The translations under genes were made by a program, and so were the position numbers. Below the pieces are notes generated by a model. That model made no database searches and was not told the origin of the DNA. It saw only the letters and a list, made by a program, of their open reading frames with translations. Positions 9,288 to 17,118 of a stretch of 64,000 nucleotides of DNA are shown here, piece after piece; position 1 is the stretch's first letter, and each line of letters opens with the position of its first letter. The DNA is from Clostridium swellfunianum (GTDB lineage: Bacteria; Bacillota; Clostridia; Clostridiales; Clostridiaceae), in assembly GCF_023656515.1 (NCBI RefSeq), contig NZ_JAMOFV010000006.1, forward strand, positions 3,146,036-3,210,035. The letters are read 5' to 3'.

Positions 9288-11522
9288 TTAGTATATTGTC
9301 CTGCTTATAATTTCTTGCTGAACGTTTTTTGAAAGATTTGTAAATCTAGCACTGAAGCCGCCAACTCTTACGAATATATGCCCGTATTTTTCAGGCTCCT
9401 TCATAGCATTATCAAGGTCGTTTTTGTTAATCACAGTAATCATAGCTTGGGTTCCGCCATTCCTAAAGTAAACTTCTAAAAGCGACTTTAAAGCAGCTCT
9501 ATTTTTATTAAATAGCTCCTTGCTGAATTTCATGTTTTGAACTGCTCCGGCATGAATATTCGGACTAAGCTTAACAAGTGAGTTTAATAGGGCGGTTATG
9601 CCATTTTTATCGTTTCCGCCAGAAGGATTGTTAGCATTTGCAAAGGCATCTCTTGATTTTCTGCCGTCTGGAGAAGCACCTGTTAGATTCCCAATAATAG
9701 TGTTGGCTGAATTGTTTATTAAAACTGCCAAGTAAGAGTCCAAGGAAGTATTATGTTTTTGCTTTCTAACTGCACTGCAGATGTGGTTATGAACTTTCAC
9801 AGCCATTGTATCTGCTTCCTCATTATCATTTCCGTATTTAGGAGCCTTGAGCATGAGCTGTCTTTCTTTTTCATAGCCTGCAAAATTTGAAGCTAATGCT
9901 TTAAGCAATGTGTTGGGTGAAATAAATTTTTTATCATATACAAGCTCCTTTATAGCAGTCAAGCTATCTGAAGTATTAATATTCCCATAGGTTTCTAAAG
10001 TGCCGCCTAAGTGCCTTATGCCTCCAGAGAAGATAGCTTTCCCTCTATCTATGCAATCGTCGTAGAGCATGCTTAGATAAAGACAGGAGGTATTTTCACC
10101 CATAACTTCATATTCTATAGCCTCTTGAGCGGCAAGCATGTTTACGTAATATTCTACCTGTTTTTTATAAGCTTCAAAAAATTCTTCAAAGCTGTTAAAA
10201 TTCTTAAACTCTCCAAGCTTTAAGCCGTATTCAACTCCACTTTCAGGATCAATACCATTAAAAAGGGTTGCTTCCAAGGCTTTTACCATGTTTATAACTC
10301 CATTTGGAGTTCCAAAGCTTTTATGATTGATAACATATTCACCGCAGCCAAAAGGCACATAGCCTGTTGCCTCTTCGAGGCTAATGTCAAAAGCTTTGCT
10401 TATTGCAGAAATATTTATATCATCATTATAAAGCATAGGGTAAGTTCTGCCTTGGCCTATGCAGTCCAAGGCTTTTTCGTATAGTTTCTCATTCATACCT
10501 TTATATATTCTAAGAGAAAGCTGGGGCTCGGTTTCTAAGACCGTTCTGGTTGCTTCTATTGCAATAAAGGCAAAACGGTCTGCATTTTCTTCATTTCTTC
10601 TGCCCAAGCCTCCAATTACTACACGGCCGTGGAAGATATTTTTTCTGGCAGCTATTAATCTCCATAGTCCTTGAGTTAGAGATAAAGCTGAGTTTTCATC
10701 AAGTATACTGTTTTCAAGGTCTCTAATATAAAAGTCGCCAAGATATTCATCCATGCGTCCGTACTCTATTGCTCCGGATATAAGAGCATATAGCCAGGAA
10801 AGCTGCATAGCTTCTCTCATGGTTTTTGGTTTATGATTTGCAATATTTCTTAAAGCTAAAGCTATGGCCAAAAGCTCGGAGCATCTTTCCGCAGAAGCTT
10901 CCTGCCTTTCTTGATTTAATGCCATGTCGGCATAATAATAGCACATATCTTTTAAAGTTTTCAGGGCCAAAAGCATTCCATCAAAAAGCGTTATATCTTC
11001 ATTGTTTGATAGAGCTTTTTCCTTTCTGCTTTCAATCAAATTAGTCATTCCAGGAATGCCAAGAGTTAGAAGTTTATCAAAATCTAAATAACCTCCTGTC
11101 ATTCTATATAGAGGCACAGCTATGGCAGGATCTTTTTCATGGTTTTCGTAAGGTAGTGCTTTTTGAAGTCCTTTAGGGTAAGCTGCTTTAACTCTTTCCC
11201 TTGTAGTTTTCTCTTCCTTCCAAAAGTCGATAATTTCCCTTAAATCATCTTTAACTGACTTAGGCAGACATTCATTATAAAGCTCTCTTTCAAGAAGCTC
11301 ATAATTGCAGTAGTAGCCTAAACCACCTTCGTCAATTCCAAAGCCAACAGCAGGGTAAGCTATTCTGCCAGCAAACAAATCGCCAGGCTCAATGGGTTTT
11401 AATATGGAAGGATATATTGCTTTAAGGCACATTGCTTCTTTTATTGCAATAGGTTCATTTTTATATTTTTTATAGGTATCAGTAAACAATTTTTCCAAAG
11501 CATAATTGTTTATTTTTGACAT
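9288..11522 (-). CDS. Glycyl radical enzyme of the pyruvate formate-lyase superfamily, substrate unknown
   Basis: Oxygen-sensitive radical enzyme of 744 aa, counted from the ATG at 11522, which has AGGGGG seven bases upstream. The C-terminal glycyl radical loop is RVGGFSARF, with the radical on G722. The active-site Cys is C393 in FGCGEYV, with Glu at +2 (E395). That Cys-x-Glu spacing resembles the GCVE of glycyl radical dehydratases and lyases; pyruvate formate-lyase has a Cys-Cys pair instead. The middle Gly and following Tyr are not a signature I recognise. First gene of the operon with activase, sulfatase and nagA, so the substrate is probably a sugar, polyol or acid derived from a sulfated or GlcNAc-containing glycan (inference). 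No microcompartment genes accompany it. A full-length paralogue lies at 17119. Confidence 0.9.
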   Translation of the reverse strand: MSKINNYALEKLFTDTYKKYKNEPIAIKEAMCLKAIYPSILKPIEPGDLFAGRIAYPAVGFGIDEGGLGYYCNYELLERELYNECLPKSVKDDLREIIDFWKEEKTTRERVKAAYPKGLQKALPYENHEKDPAIAVPLYRMTGGYLDFDKLLTLGIPGMTNLIESRKEKALSNNEDITLFDGMLLALKTLKDMCYYYADMALNQERQEASAERCSELLAIALALRNIANHKPKTMREAMQLSWLYALISGAIEYGRMDEYLGDFYIRDLENSILDENSALSLTQGLWRLIAARKNIFHGRVVIGGLGRRNEENADRFAFIAIEATRTVLETEPQLSLRIYKGMNEKLYEKALDCIGQGRTYPMLYNDDINISAISKAFDISLEEATGYVPFGCGEYVINHKSFGTPNGVINMVKALEATLFNGIDPESGVEYGLKLGEFKNFNSFEEFFEAYKKQVEYYVNMLAAQEAIEYEVMGENTSCLYLSMLYDDCIDRGKAIFSGGIRHLGGTLETYGNINTSDSLTAIKELVYDKKFISPNTLLKALASNFAGYEKERQLMLKAPKYGNDNEEADTMAVKVHNHICSAVRKQKHNTSLDSYLAVLINNSANTIIGNLTGASPDGRKSRDAFANANNPSGGNDKNGITALLNSLVKLSPNIHAGAVQNMKFSKELFNKNRAALKSLLEVYFRNGGTQAMITVINKNDLDNAMKEPEKYGHIFVRVGGFSARFTNLSKNVQQEIISRTIY

Positions 11523-11716
11523 TAACAATCCCCCTAAGTTAATCAATCAATATAAATTTGTAAATTACCGAACTTTATACAATGAATCACTGTACTTATA
11601 TTTTATTATAGTAAAGGCTTTATATCTTGTATTGAATTAATATTTGTTTGTGCTATATTGATATTGTACTAAAGTAAATATAAATAAACTTTGATATGGA
11701 AAAGAAGGGAGCAGCT

Positions 11717-12835
11717 ATGCCGCCGTTAAATATGCTTATAAAACCTGCATCCAGCAGTTGTAATTTAAGATGCAAGTACTGTTTTTACAGTTCAATTGCA
11801 GATAATAGAAATATAAAGTCCTACGGAATAATGAGTATTGAAACTCTTGAGACTATTGCAGAAAAAGCCTTTGCTTATGCAGAGGGGTTTGTAAGTTTCG
11901 CCTTTCAAGGAGGGGAACCCACTTTGGCAGGGCTGGAATTTTTTGAAAAGCTTGTGGAGCTTCAAAAGAAATACAATACTAAAAACATTCAAGTTTTTAA
12001 TTCGCTTCAAACAAATGGAGTTAAAATAGATGAAAAGTGGGCAAGCTTTTTAGCAAAAAATAATTTCCTTGTGGGAATATCCTTAGATGGGCCCAAAGAC
12101 ATACATGACAGCAACAGAATTGATGTAAATTCAAATGGAAGCTACAAAAATGTTATGAATGCTATTAAGCTTTTTGATAAATACCAGGTGCAGTACAACA
12201 TACTCTGCGTCATAAATTCCAGAGTAGCAAGACATGTAAATAAAGTATACGACTTTTTTAAGAAAAACAATTTTAATTATCTTCAATTTATACCTTGTTT
12301 AGATGGAATTGATGAGAAGTTAGGTAGCAATCCTTATTCCTTAAAGCCTGAGGCCTATGAAGCTTTTTTAAAGACTATTTTTGACCTGTGGTATAGGGAC
12401 GTAGTTCAGGGACAAGGTATAAGTATAAGGTACTTTGATAATCTTATCTCCATGTTCTTAGGAAATCCACCAGAGGCTTGTGGAATGAGTGGGAGCTGTA
12501 CTTGTCAGTTCGTTATAGAGTCGGATGGAGGAGTATACCCCTGCGATTTTTATGCGGAGGATAATTGGTATTTAGGCAGCATTAAAGAGATGGGCTTTAA
12601 GGACATTAAAGAAGGGGAAAAGGTTAAAAGCTTTATTGAAAAGTCTCGTGTAGTTGACCCAAAGTGCAAGCAGTGTAAATGGCTTGGATTATGCAGAGGG
12701 GGCTGCAGGAGAAACAGAGAACCTGTTATTGAGGGGAAATTAAGCTTAAATTATTTTTGTACTTCTTACTATGAATTCTTTAATTATGCAGTACCAAGGC
12801 TCCAGCAGATAGCCAGAAGTTTATCCCATAAATAA
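11717..12835 (+). CDS. Anaerobic sulfatase-maturating enzyme (radical SAM/SPASM)
   Basis: Converts the active-site Cys of sulfatases to formylglycine without oxygen. With the ATG at 11717 (GGGAG just upstream) it begins MPPLNMLIKPASSSC, closely matching how I remember known anSMEs starting. The radical SAM motif is CNLRCKYC (C15, C19, C22), followed by FQGGEPT. The C-terminal half has the Cys-rich SPASM region that binds two auxiliary clusters (CGMSGSC, YPCDFY, CKQCKWLGLCRGGC). Length 372 aa is normal. It is divergent from the glycyl radical enzyme operon that contains one Cys-type sulfatase; the second target is probably the sulfatase at 20527. Confidence 0.93.
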   Translation: MPPLNMLIKPASSSCNLRCKYCFYSSIADNRNIKSYGIMSIETLETIAEKAFAYAEGFVSFAFQGGEPTLAGLEFFEKLVELQKKYNTKNIQVFNSLQTNGVKIDEKWASFLAKNNFLVGISLDGPKDIHDSNRIDVNSNGSYKNVMNAIKLFDKYQVQYNILCVINSRVARHVNKVYDFFKKNNFNYLQFIPCLDGIDEKLGSNPYSLKPEAYEAFLKTIFDLWYRDVVQGQGISIRYFDNLISMFLGNPPEACGMSGSCTCQFVIESDGGVYPCDFYAEDNWYLGSIKEMGFKDIKEGEKVKSFIEKSRVVDPKCKQCKWLGLCRGGCRRNREPVIEGKLSLNYFCTSYYEFFNYAVPRLQQIARSLSHK

Positions 12836-12850
12836 ATATATAGATATACC

Positions 12851-12912
12851 TAACAAATTTCCATATTTAAATGATATAGAGCTATTTATAAAAGTATTCA
12901 GTGCTATAAAAT
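12851..12912 (+). promoter_or_regulatory. Copy 1 of a 62-nt element upstream of the GH1 gene
   Basis: Aligns without gaps to 20400-20461 with 51 of 62 bases identical by my count. The core CCATATTTAA is unchanged, and CTATTTATAAAAGT is common to both. Both copies lie upstream of plus-strand glycan-degradation genes and beyond any coding sequence. Likely a shared promoter plus operator, perhaps for the AraC-type regulator encoded at 19522 (inference). Confidence 0.6.
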
Positions 12913-12988
12913 TAAATTGGAACAATTATAGTTATTTTATAGTATACATATCGGGAAAGTAACAGTTGATAGCTGCTGCAGACCGAAT

Positions 12989-13047
12989 AGGAATACAGGA
13001 GGCGTGAGGATTAATAATCCTTACGTGCTGATAAGGAATACAGGAGG
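12989..13047 (+). repeat. Duplicated Shine-Dalgarno-like block flanking a small palindrome
   Basis: AGGAATACAGGAGG occurs at 12989-13002 and again at 13034-13047. Only the second copy is at translation-initiation distance from the GH1 ATG at 13056. Between them lies a palindrome (13007-13021, arms AGGATTA/TAATCCT), extendable to 13003-13025 with one G-T pair. It could be a leader structure or a local duplication. Confidence 0.5.
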
Positions 13048-13055
13048 GTATATTC

Positions 13056-14468
13056 ATGAATAAGTTTTCTAGAGACTTTGTATTTGGAACAGGAACTTCG
13101 GCTTATCAAATTGAAGGAGCAGCATTTGAGGATGGCAAGACAGCTTCCATATGGGATACTTATTGCAGCATATCTGGTAATGTGTTTAGAGATCAATCAG
13201 GTGATATAGCCTGCGAGCATTATTACAGATATAAGGAAGATGTTCAGCTATTAAAGAATTTAGGAGTTGATTCCTATAGGTTTTCAGTTTCATGGCCTCG
13301 CATATTTCCTGAAAGAGGCGAGGTTAATAAAAAAGGAATTAAATTCTATGTTGATTTGGTTGATGAACTTATAAGAAACAACATAAAGCCTATGGTTACT
13401 TTGTATCATTGGGATCTTCCTCAATGGGCTTATGATTTAGGCGGCTGGTTGAATAGAGATATAGCAGTATGGTTTGAAGAATACGCAAGAGTCATGTTTG
13501 AAGCTTTAGGTGAAAAGGTTACCTTATGGGCTACTCATAATGAACCCTTTTGCGTAAGTATACTAGGGTATTTAAAAGGGCTACACGCTCCAGGACATAA
13601 AGATCTTAAGGAGGCTTTAACCGCATCACATAATATATTCCTTTCACATGGTGCTGCTGTGAAGGCCTTTAGAAGCTTTAACTTTAAGGACAGCAAAATA
13701 GGGATAACTCTAAATCTTTCTCCGGGCTACCCATTAGAGCAAACCTCCGAAAATATAGAACTTGCTAAAAGAGCAGATGGTTTTGTGGATAGGTGGTTTA
13801 TGGATCCATTGTTTAAAGGTAGCTATCCTGTAGATATGGTTAAGATTTATGAAAGCAAAATAGGAAAGCTGGATTTTATAAAAACTGGTGACCTTGAAAT
13901 AATAACTGAGCCAATGGACTTTTTAGGAGTTAATTTCTATGCACGAAATATGGTTAAGCCGTCACAGGAAGGCTTGCTTGGATATGTGGGGGTTGGTGAA
14001 AAAATGCCCCAGACTCAGGAAGAGTGGGATACATATCCTGAAATACTATTTAAGCTTTTAATGAACATTAAGAATGAGTATACAAGCCTGCCAATATATA
14101 TCACCGAAAATGGATTGGCTCTTGAAGGCTATAAGGATGATGCTGGTGATGATGAAAAGTTTGGTACAATAATTACTTCAGCAAATGACATTGACTTTGT
14201 TGCGGAAGATGGAAGAGTTCATGACGAGGCTCGTATTTTGTATGTGTATAATTGCTTGAAGCAATGCTTGAAGTTTATTGAAAGTGGAGGAGAGCTTAGA
14301 GGCTACTATCTATGGTCCTTGATGGATAATTTCGAATGGGCTTTAGGCTATTCAAAGCGTTTTGGAATAACTTATGTAAACTTTGAAACTCAGGAAAGAA
14401 TAATTAAAGACAGCGGATATTGGTATAAAAAAGTCATAGAAAGTAGAACATTACAGCCAAAGCTATAA
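13056..14468 (+). CDS. GH1 beta-glucosidase (non-phosphorylated substrate type)
   Basis: Retaining beta-glycosidase of 470 aa with a single TIM barrel. It starts FVFGTGTSAYQIEGA, the GH1 N-terminal signature. The acid/base is E163 in THNEPF and the nucleophile is E351 in ITENGL. Near the C-terminus DNFEWALGYSKRFG carries the Glu-Trp that binds the free O4/O6 of glucose or galactose. 6-phospho-beta-glucosidases have a Ser-Lys-Tyr phosphate pocket there, so this one should act on unphosphorylated sugars. AGGAGG stands upstream of the ATG. There is no signal peptide. It is followed 16 nt later by the GH13 phosphorylase gene, presumably in the same transcript. Confidence 0.93.
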   Translation: MNKFSRDFVFGTGTSAYQIEGAAFEDGKTASIWDTYCSISGNVFRDQSGDIACEHYYRYKEDVQLLKNLGVDSYRFSVSWPRIFPERGEVNKKGIKFYVDLVDELIRNNIKPMVTLYHWDLPQWAYDLGGWLNRDIAVWFEEYARVMFEALGEKVTLWATHNEPFCVSILGYLKGLHAPGHKDLKEALTASHNIFLSHGAAVKAFRSFNFKDSKIGITLNLSPGYPLEQTSENIELAKRADGFVDRWFMDPLFKGSYPVDMVKIYESKIGKLDFIKTGDLEIITEPMDFLGVNFYARNMVKPSQEGLLGYVGVGEKMPQTQEEWDTYPEILFKLLMNIKNEYTSLPIYITENGLALEGYKDDAGDDEKFGTIITSANDIDFVAEDGRVHDEARILYVYNCLKQCLKFIESGGELRGYYLWSLMDNFEWALGYSKRFGITYVNFETQERIIKDSGYWYKKVIESRTLQPKL

Positions 14469-14484
14469 AGGGGAGGAATGGAAG

Positions 14485-15954
14485 ATGTCAGTTAAAAATA
14501 AAGTGCAGCTTATAACTTATCCTGACTCTCTTGGCGGAGATTTAAAAGAGCTTAATAAGGTGCTTTTGAAGCACTTTTCAGATATTTTTGAAGGTGGAGT
14601 TCACATTCTTCCTCCTTTCCCATCCTCAGGGGATAGAGGTTTTGCACCGCTAACATATTTAGAGATAGAGCCTCAGTTTGGAACTTGGGAGGATATTAAA
14701 GCAATAGGAGAAAATTTCGATGTTTTGGTAGACTTAATGGTTAATCATATATCTCAAAAGTCTAAATACTTTCAGGATTTCCTTAAAAAAGGACGTAAAT
14801 CAGAGTACGCGGATTTATTTATAACTCTTGATAAAATCTGGCCTGAGGGTAAGCCGGTTAAGGAAGATGTGGACAAGATATTTCTTAGAAGACCGCTTCC
14901 ATATTCAACCTTTACCATAAATGAAACTGATGAAAAGGAAAAGGTATGGACTACCTTTGGAAGAACGGAGCCATCTGAACAGATTGATCTTGATATAAAA
15001 TCAGAGAAAGTTAAAAAGCTTGTTGATGATTTCTTCTCAAATTTTGCTAAAAACAATATTAAAATAGTAAGATTGGATGCAGTAGGCTATGTTATTAAAA
15101 AGCTTGGAACAAGCTGCTTCTTTGTAGAGCCGGAAATATATGATTTTCTTGAATGGATAATGAAGCTTGCAAAGGCTTCAGGAATTGAGCTTCTGCCAGA
15201 GGTTCACTCGCATTATTCTATTCAAAACAAGCTTGCTCGGCATGGCTTTTGGGTATATGATTTTATTTTGCCTTATAGTATTCTTGATGCTTTGATAAAT
15301 AAATCAAGTACAAAGCTTATGGATTATTTAAAGGTTCGCCCAAGCAAACAGTTTACAATGCTTGACTGTCATGATGGTGTTCCAGTTAAGCCTGATATGG
15401 ACGATTTGATAGATACAAAGGAAGCTAGAAAAGTAGTTGATTTATGTGTTGAGAGAGGCTCAACCTTAAGTCTTATATTATCTGACGAGCATAAGGCTCC
15501 AGACGGCTTTGATGTTCATCAGATAAGAGGAACCTACTATTCAATGCTTGGCTGCGACGATGATGCTTATATAGCAGCAAGAGCTATTCAATTCTTTGCG
15601 CCTGGAGTTCCGCAGGTTTATTATGTAGGACTTTTGGCAGGAGAGAATGATTATGAAGCTGCAGAGAGAACAGGGGAAGGTCGTGAAATTAATCGTCACA
15701 ACTATACTGTAGATGAGATTGAAAAGTCTGTGCAAAAGAAAGTAGTACAAAGACTGCTAAAGCTTATAAGGTTTAGAAATGACTATGCTGCTTTTAATGG
15801 AGAGTTTAAAGTTCTTGATTCTACAAAGGATGAGATTAAGCTTTCCTGGCAGAAGGATGATAAGCGATGCAGTTTATTCATAGATTTAAACACTAATAAG
15901 ACTGTTATAGAATATGTAAATGAAGAAGGCAGCTTAGTTAAATACCTAGTTTAA
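14485..15954 (+). CDS. GH13_18 sucrose-phosphorylase-family enzyme
   Basis: Glucosyl phosphorylase of 489 aa, probably cytoplasmic. The opening (QLITYPDSLGG, then VHILPPFPSSGDRGFAPLTY) is typical of sucrose phosphorylase. The nucleophile is D198 (VRLDAVGY), the acid/base E239 (LPEVHS) and the transition-state Asp is in LDCHDGVP. These sit close to D192/E232 of the Bifidobacterium enzyme as I recall them. The subfamily includes sucrose, sucrose-6-phosphate, glucosylglycerol and glucosylglycerate phosphorylases, so the acceptor is undecided. It is oddly placed for sucrose, as no sucrose transporter or fructokinase is nearby. GGGGAGG precedes the ATG. Confidence 0.88.
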   Translation: MSVKNKVQLITYPDSLGGDLKELNKVLLKHFSDIFEGGVHILPPFPSSGDRGFAPLTYLEIEPQFGTWEDIKAIGENFDVLVDLMVNHISQKSKYFQDFLKKGRKSEYADLFITLDKIWPEGKPVKEDVDKIFLRRPLPYSTFTINETDEKEKVWTTFGRTEPSEQIDLDIKSEKVKKLVDDFFSNFAKNNIKIVRLDAVGYVIKKLGTSCFFVEPEIYDFLEWIMKLAKASGIELLPEVHSHYSIQNKLARHGFWVYDFILPYSILDALINKSSTKLMDYLKVRPSKQFTMLDCHDGVPVKPDMDDLIDTKEARKVVDLCVERGSTLSLILSDEHKAPDGFDVHQIRGTYYSMLGCDDDAYIAARAIQFFAPGVPQVYYVGLLAGENDYEAAERTGEGREINRHNYTVDEIEKSVQKKVVQRLLKLIRFRNDYAAFNGEFKVLDSTKDEIKLSWQKDDKRCSLFIDLNTNKTVIEYVNEEGSLVKYLV

Positions 15955-16229
15955 GAGTCTGCTGTATTTAAATGAGTCTCAGCGTAAAATTACCGCTGAA
16001 ATATATAAAACCTGCTTAATGAGCTGACCGCTGTGCAACAAATTCTAAGCTCAGAAAGGCTGTAAACCAAGTGTTTTCGTAAAACTTGCTTCGCTTCGGA
16101 CAAACGAACAACACTAAGGTTTACTGCCTTTCTTTCGCTAAGAATTTCTAACTGCTCGCTAAATGCTCTTACAGCAGGTTTTGCATATTTCAGCTGCTTT
16201 TGTGATAATCTACTTTGCTGCAGACTCTT
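15953..16229. repeat. 277-nt imperfect palindrome between the GH13 gene and the lipoprotein gene
   Basis: This fills most of the roughly 390-nt gene-free stretch. Outer arms AAGAGTCTGC (15953-15962) and 16220-16229 match perfectly. Further in, the pairs are GCTGAAATATATAAAACCTG with its near-complement in the right arm, ATTCTAAGC with GCTAAGAAT (one mismatch), and GAAAGGCTGTAAACC with GGTTTACTGCCTTTC (one mismatch). The whole can fold into one long hairpin. The left arm begins at the stop codon of the phosphorylase gene. No ORF, transposase or target duplication is evident. It could be a terminator, a MITE-like non-autonomous element or a structured RNA. Confidence 0.75.
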
Positions 16230-16347
16230 TTATATTTTTAATATATTATTTGTCTCATTTTATGGTGGGAATAGGTTTTAAAAGCTATGAGATTGTAGTA
16301 TGTATAAGGTGTAGTGAATATCATTTATTGTGTTAGGAGGCGATGAT

Positions 16348-16932
16348 ATGAATGGGTTTCGTCTACCAAAGAGCTTGTTGCTGGTATTTATATTGCTATC
16401 AATATTTTTTTATGCTAGCTGCACTGATGCTAAAGGGTCAGCGTTGATAAGAGGTTGGATAAATGATAAAAATGGGGATTTAAAGCTGAGCTTTGAGATT
16501 CCAAAAAATTTTACTCTCTTAGGTACGGATAAAACAATTGGCAGTGCTGTGTACGCTTTTGATAAAGATAATAGAACAGACAACATTTATTTTTATCTTG
16601 TGAATTTTGATAAGATGAGCGAGGAACTTAAGAAGAACAGCGTGGAATTGATGGCGTTTCAGAAGGATATAAAAGTGAGTCAGTGGGCAGAGAGCATGAC
16701 TGGAACAAATAGTATGCTCCAAAAGGTAAGTGTACCTGGACTTCCTGAGCATTTGGTTTTACTTAAGGTGAAAAATTCTTCAGATCAATATTATTTATAC
16801 AAGATAGAAAATAATATTCCGCTAGCTGCGAAGCTTGAATTGCTTGGAAAATACAACAAAGAACAACACTGCAAGCATTTAATAAATGATTTAATTAAAA
16901 TAGCTACAAGCCTTAAGGTGTCCATAGATTAA
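16348..16932 (+). CDS. Small predicted lipoprotein, function unknown
   Basis: I do not recognise this 194-aa protein. The ATG at 16348 has AGGAGG seven bases upstream; an earlier GTG at 16330 is not supported. A short positive start, a hydrophobic stretch (about 10-23) and the lipobox FYASC put the lipidated Cys at C25, so it should be anchored on the outer face of the membrane. The rest is a single small alpha/beta-looking domain with no catalytic motif I can name. It stands alone between the long palindrome and a pair of hairpins, so it is probably monocistronic. Its neighbours give little hint of function. Confidence 0.75.
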   Translation: MNGFRLPKSLLLVFILLSIFFYASCTDAKGSALIRGWINDKNGDLKLSFEIPKNFTLLGTDKTIGSAVYAFDKDNRTDNIYFYLVNFDKMSEELKKNSVELMAFQKDIKVSQWAESMTGTNSMLQKVSVPGLPEHLVLLKVKNSSDQYYLYKIENNIPLAAKLELLGKYNKEQHCKHLINDLIKIATSLKVSID

Positions 16933-16957
16933 AACAAATATTTGCATTCAAAATAGT

Positions 16958-17003
16958 AGAGCTATATAATTCTCCTGAAAACTTAGAAGAATTATATAGC
17001 TCT
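16958..17003. terminator. 16-bp perfect hairpin after the lipoprotein gene
   Basis: AGAGCTATATAATTCT (16958-16973) pairs perfectly with 16988-17003. It lies between the convergent lipoprotein and glycyl radical enzyme genes and may terminate the former. Confidence 0.65.
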
Positions 17004-17033
17004 AAACGTGTTAAATTAAAATTTTTATTTTAG

Positions 17034-17089
17034 AAAAAGTTAACTTGTTAAAAATATAAGAACATAAAAAGTTAACAAGTTAACTTTTT
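17034..17089. terminator. Second hairpin, 17-bp stem with A/T flanks, nested palindrome
   Basis: A 17-bp arm at 17034-17050 (core AAAGTTAACTTG) pairs with 17073-17089, with A-runs outside and T-runs inside. The right part is also a palindrome in itself (AAAAAGTTAAC, two bases, GTTAACTTTTT at 17066-17089). It is suited to terminate the minus-strand glycyl radical enzyme transcript and possibly the opposite one. Confidence 0.6.
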
Positions 17090-17118
17090 AAGCTGCGAGG
17101 ACTTTAAGCCGAATGAGT

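Noticed and set aside
9288-11522. Pyruvate formate-lyase (pflB) or propanediol dehydratase
   Set aside because: PflB needs adjacent Cys-Cys; known propanediol dehydratases carry GCVE and usually come with microcompartment genes. This protein has GCGEY and no such neighbours.
13004-13063. Mini-ORF starting GTG after the first AGGAGG block and overlapping the GH1 start
   Set aside because: The GTG is only one base from the Shine-Dalgarno block, too close for initiation, and the 19-residue product has no attenuator-like codon run.
17045-17078. TTGTTAA and TTAACAA after the second glycyl radical enzyme as a Rex operator
   Set aside because: The half-sites are 20 bases apart and form the arms of a hairpin beyond the 3' ends of both genes; a terminator explains them better.
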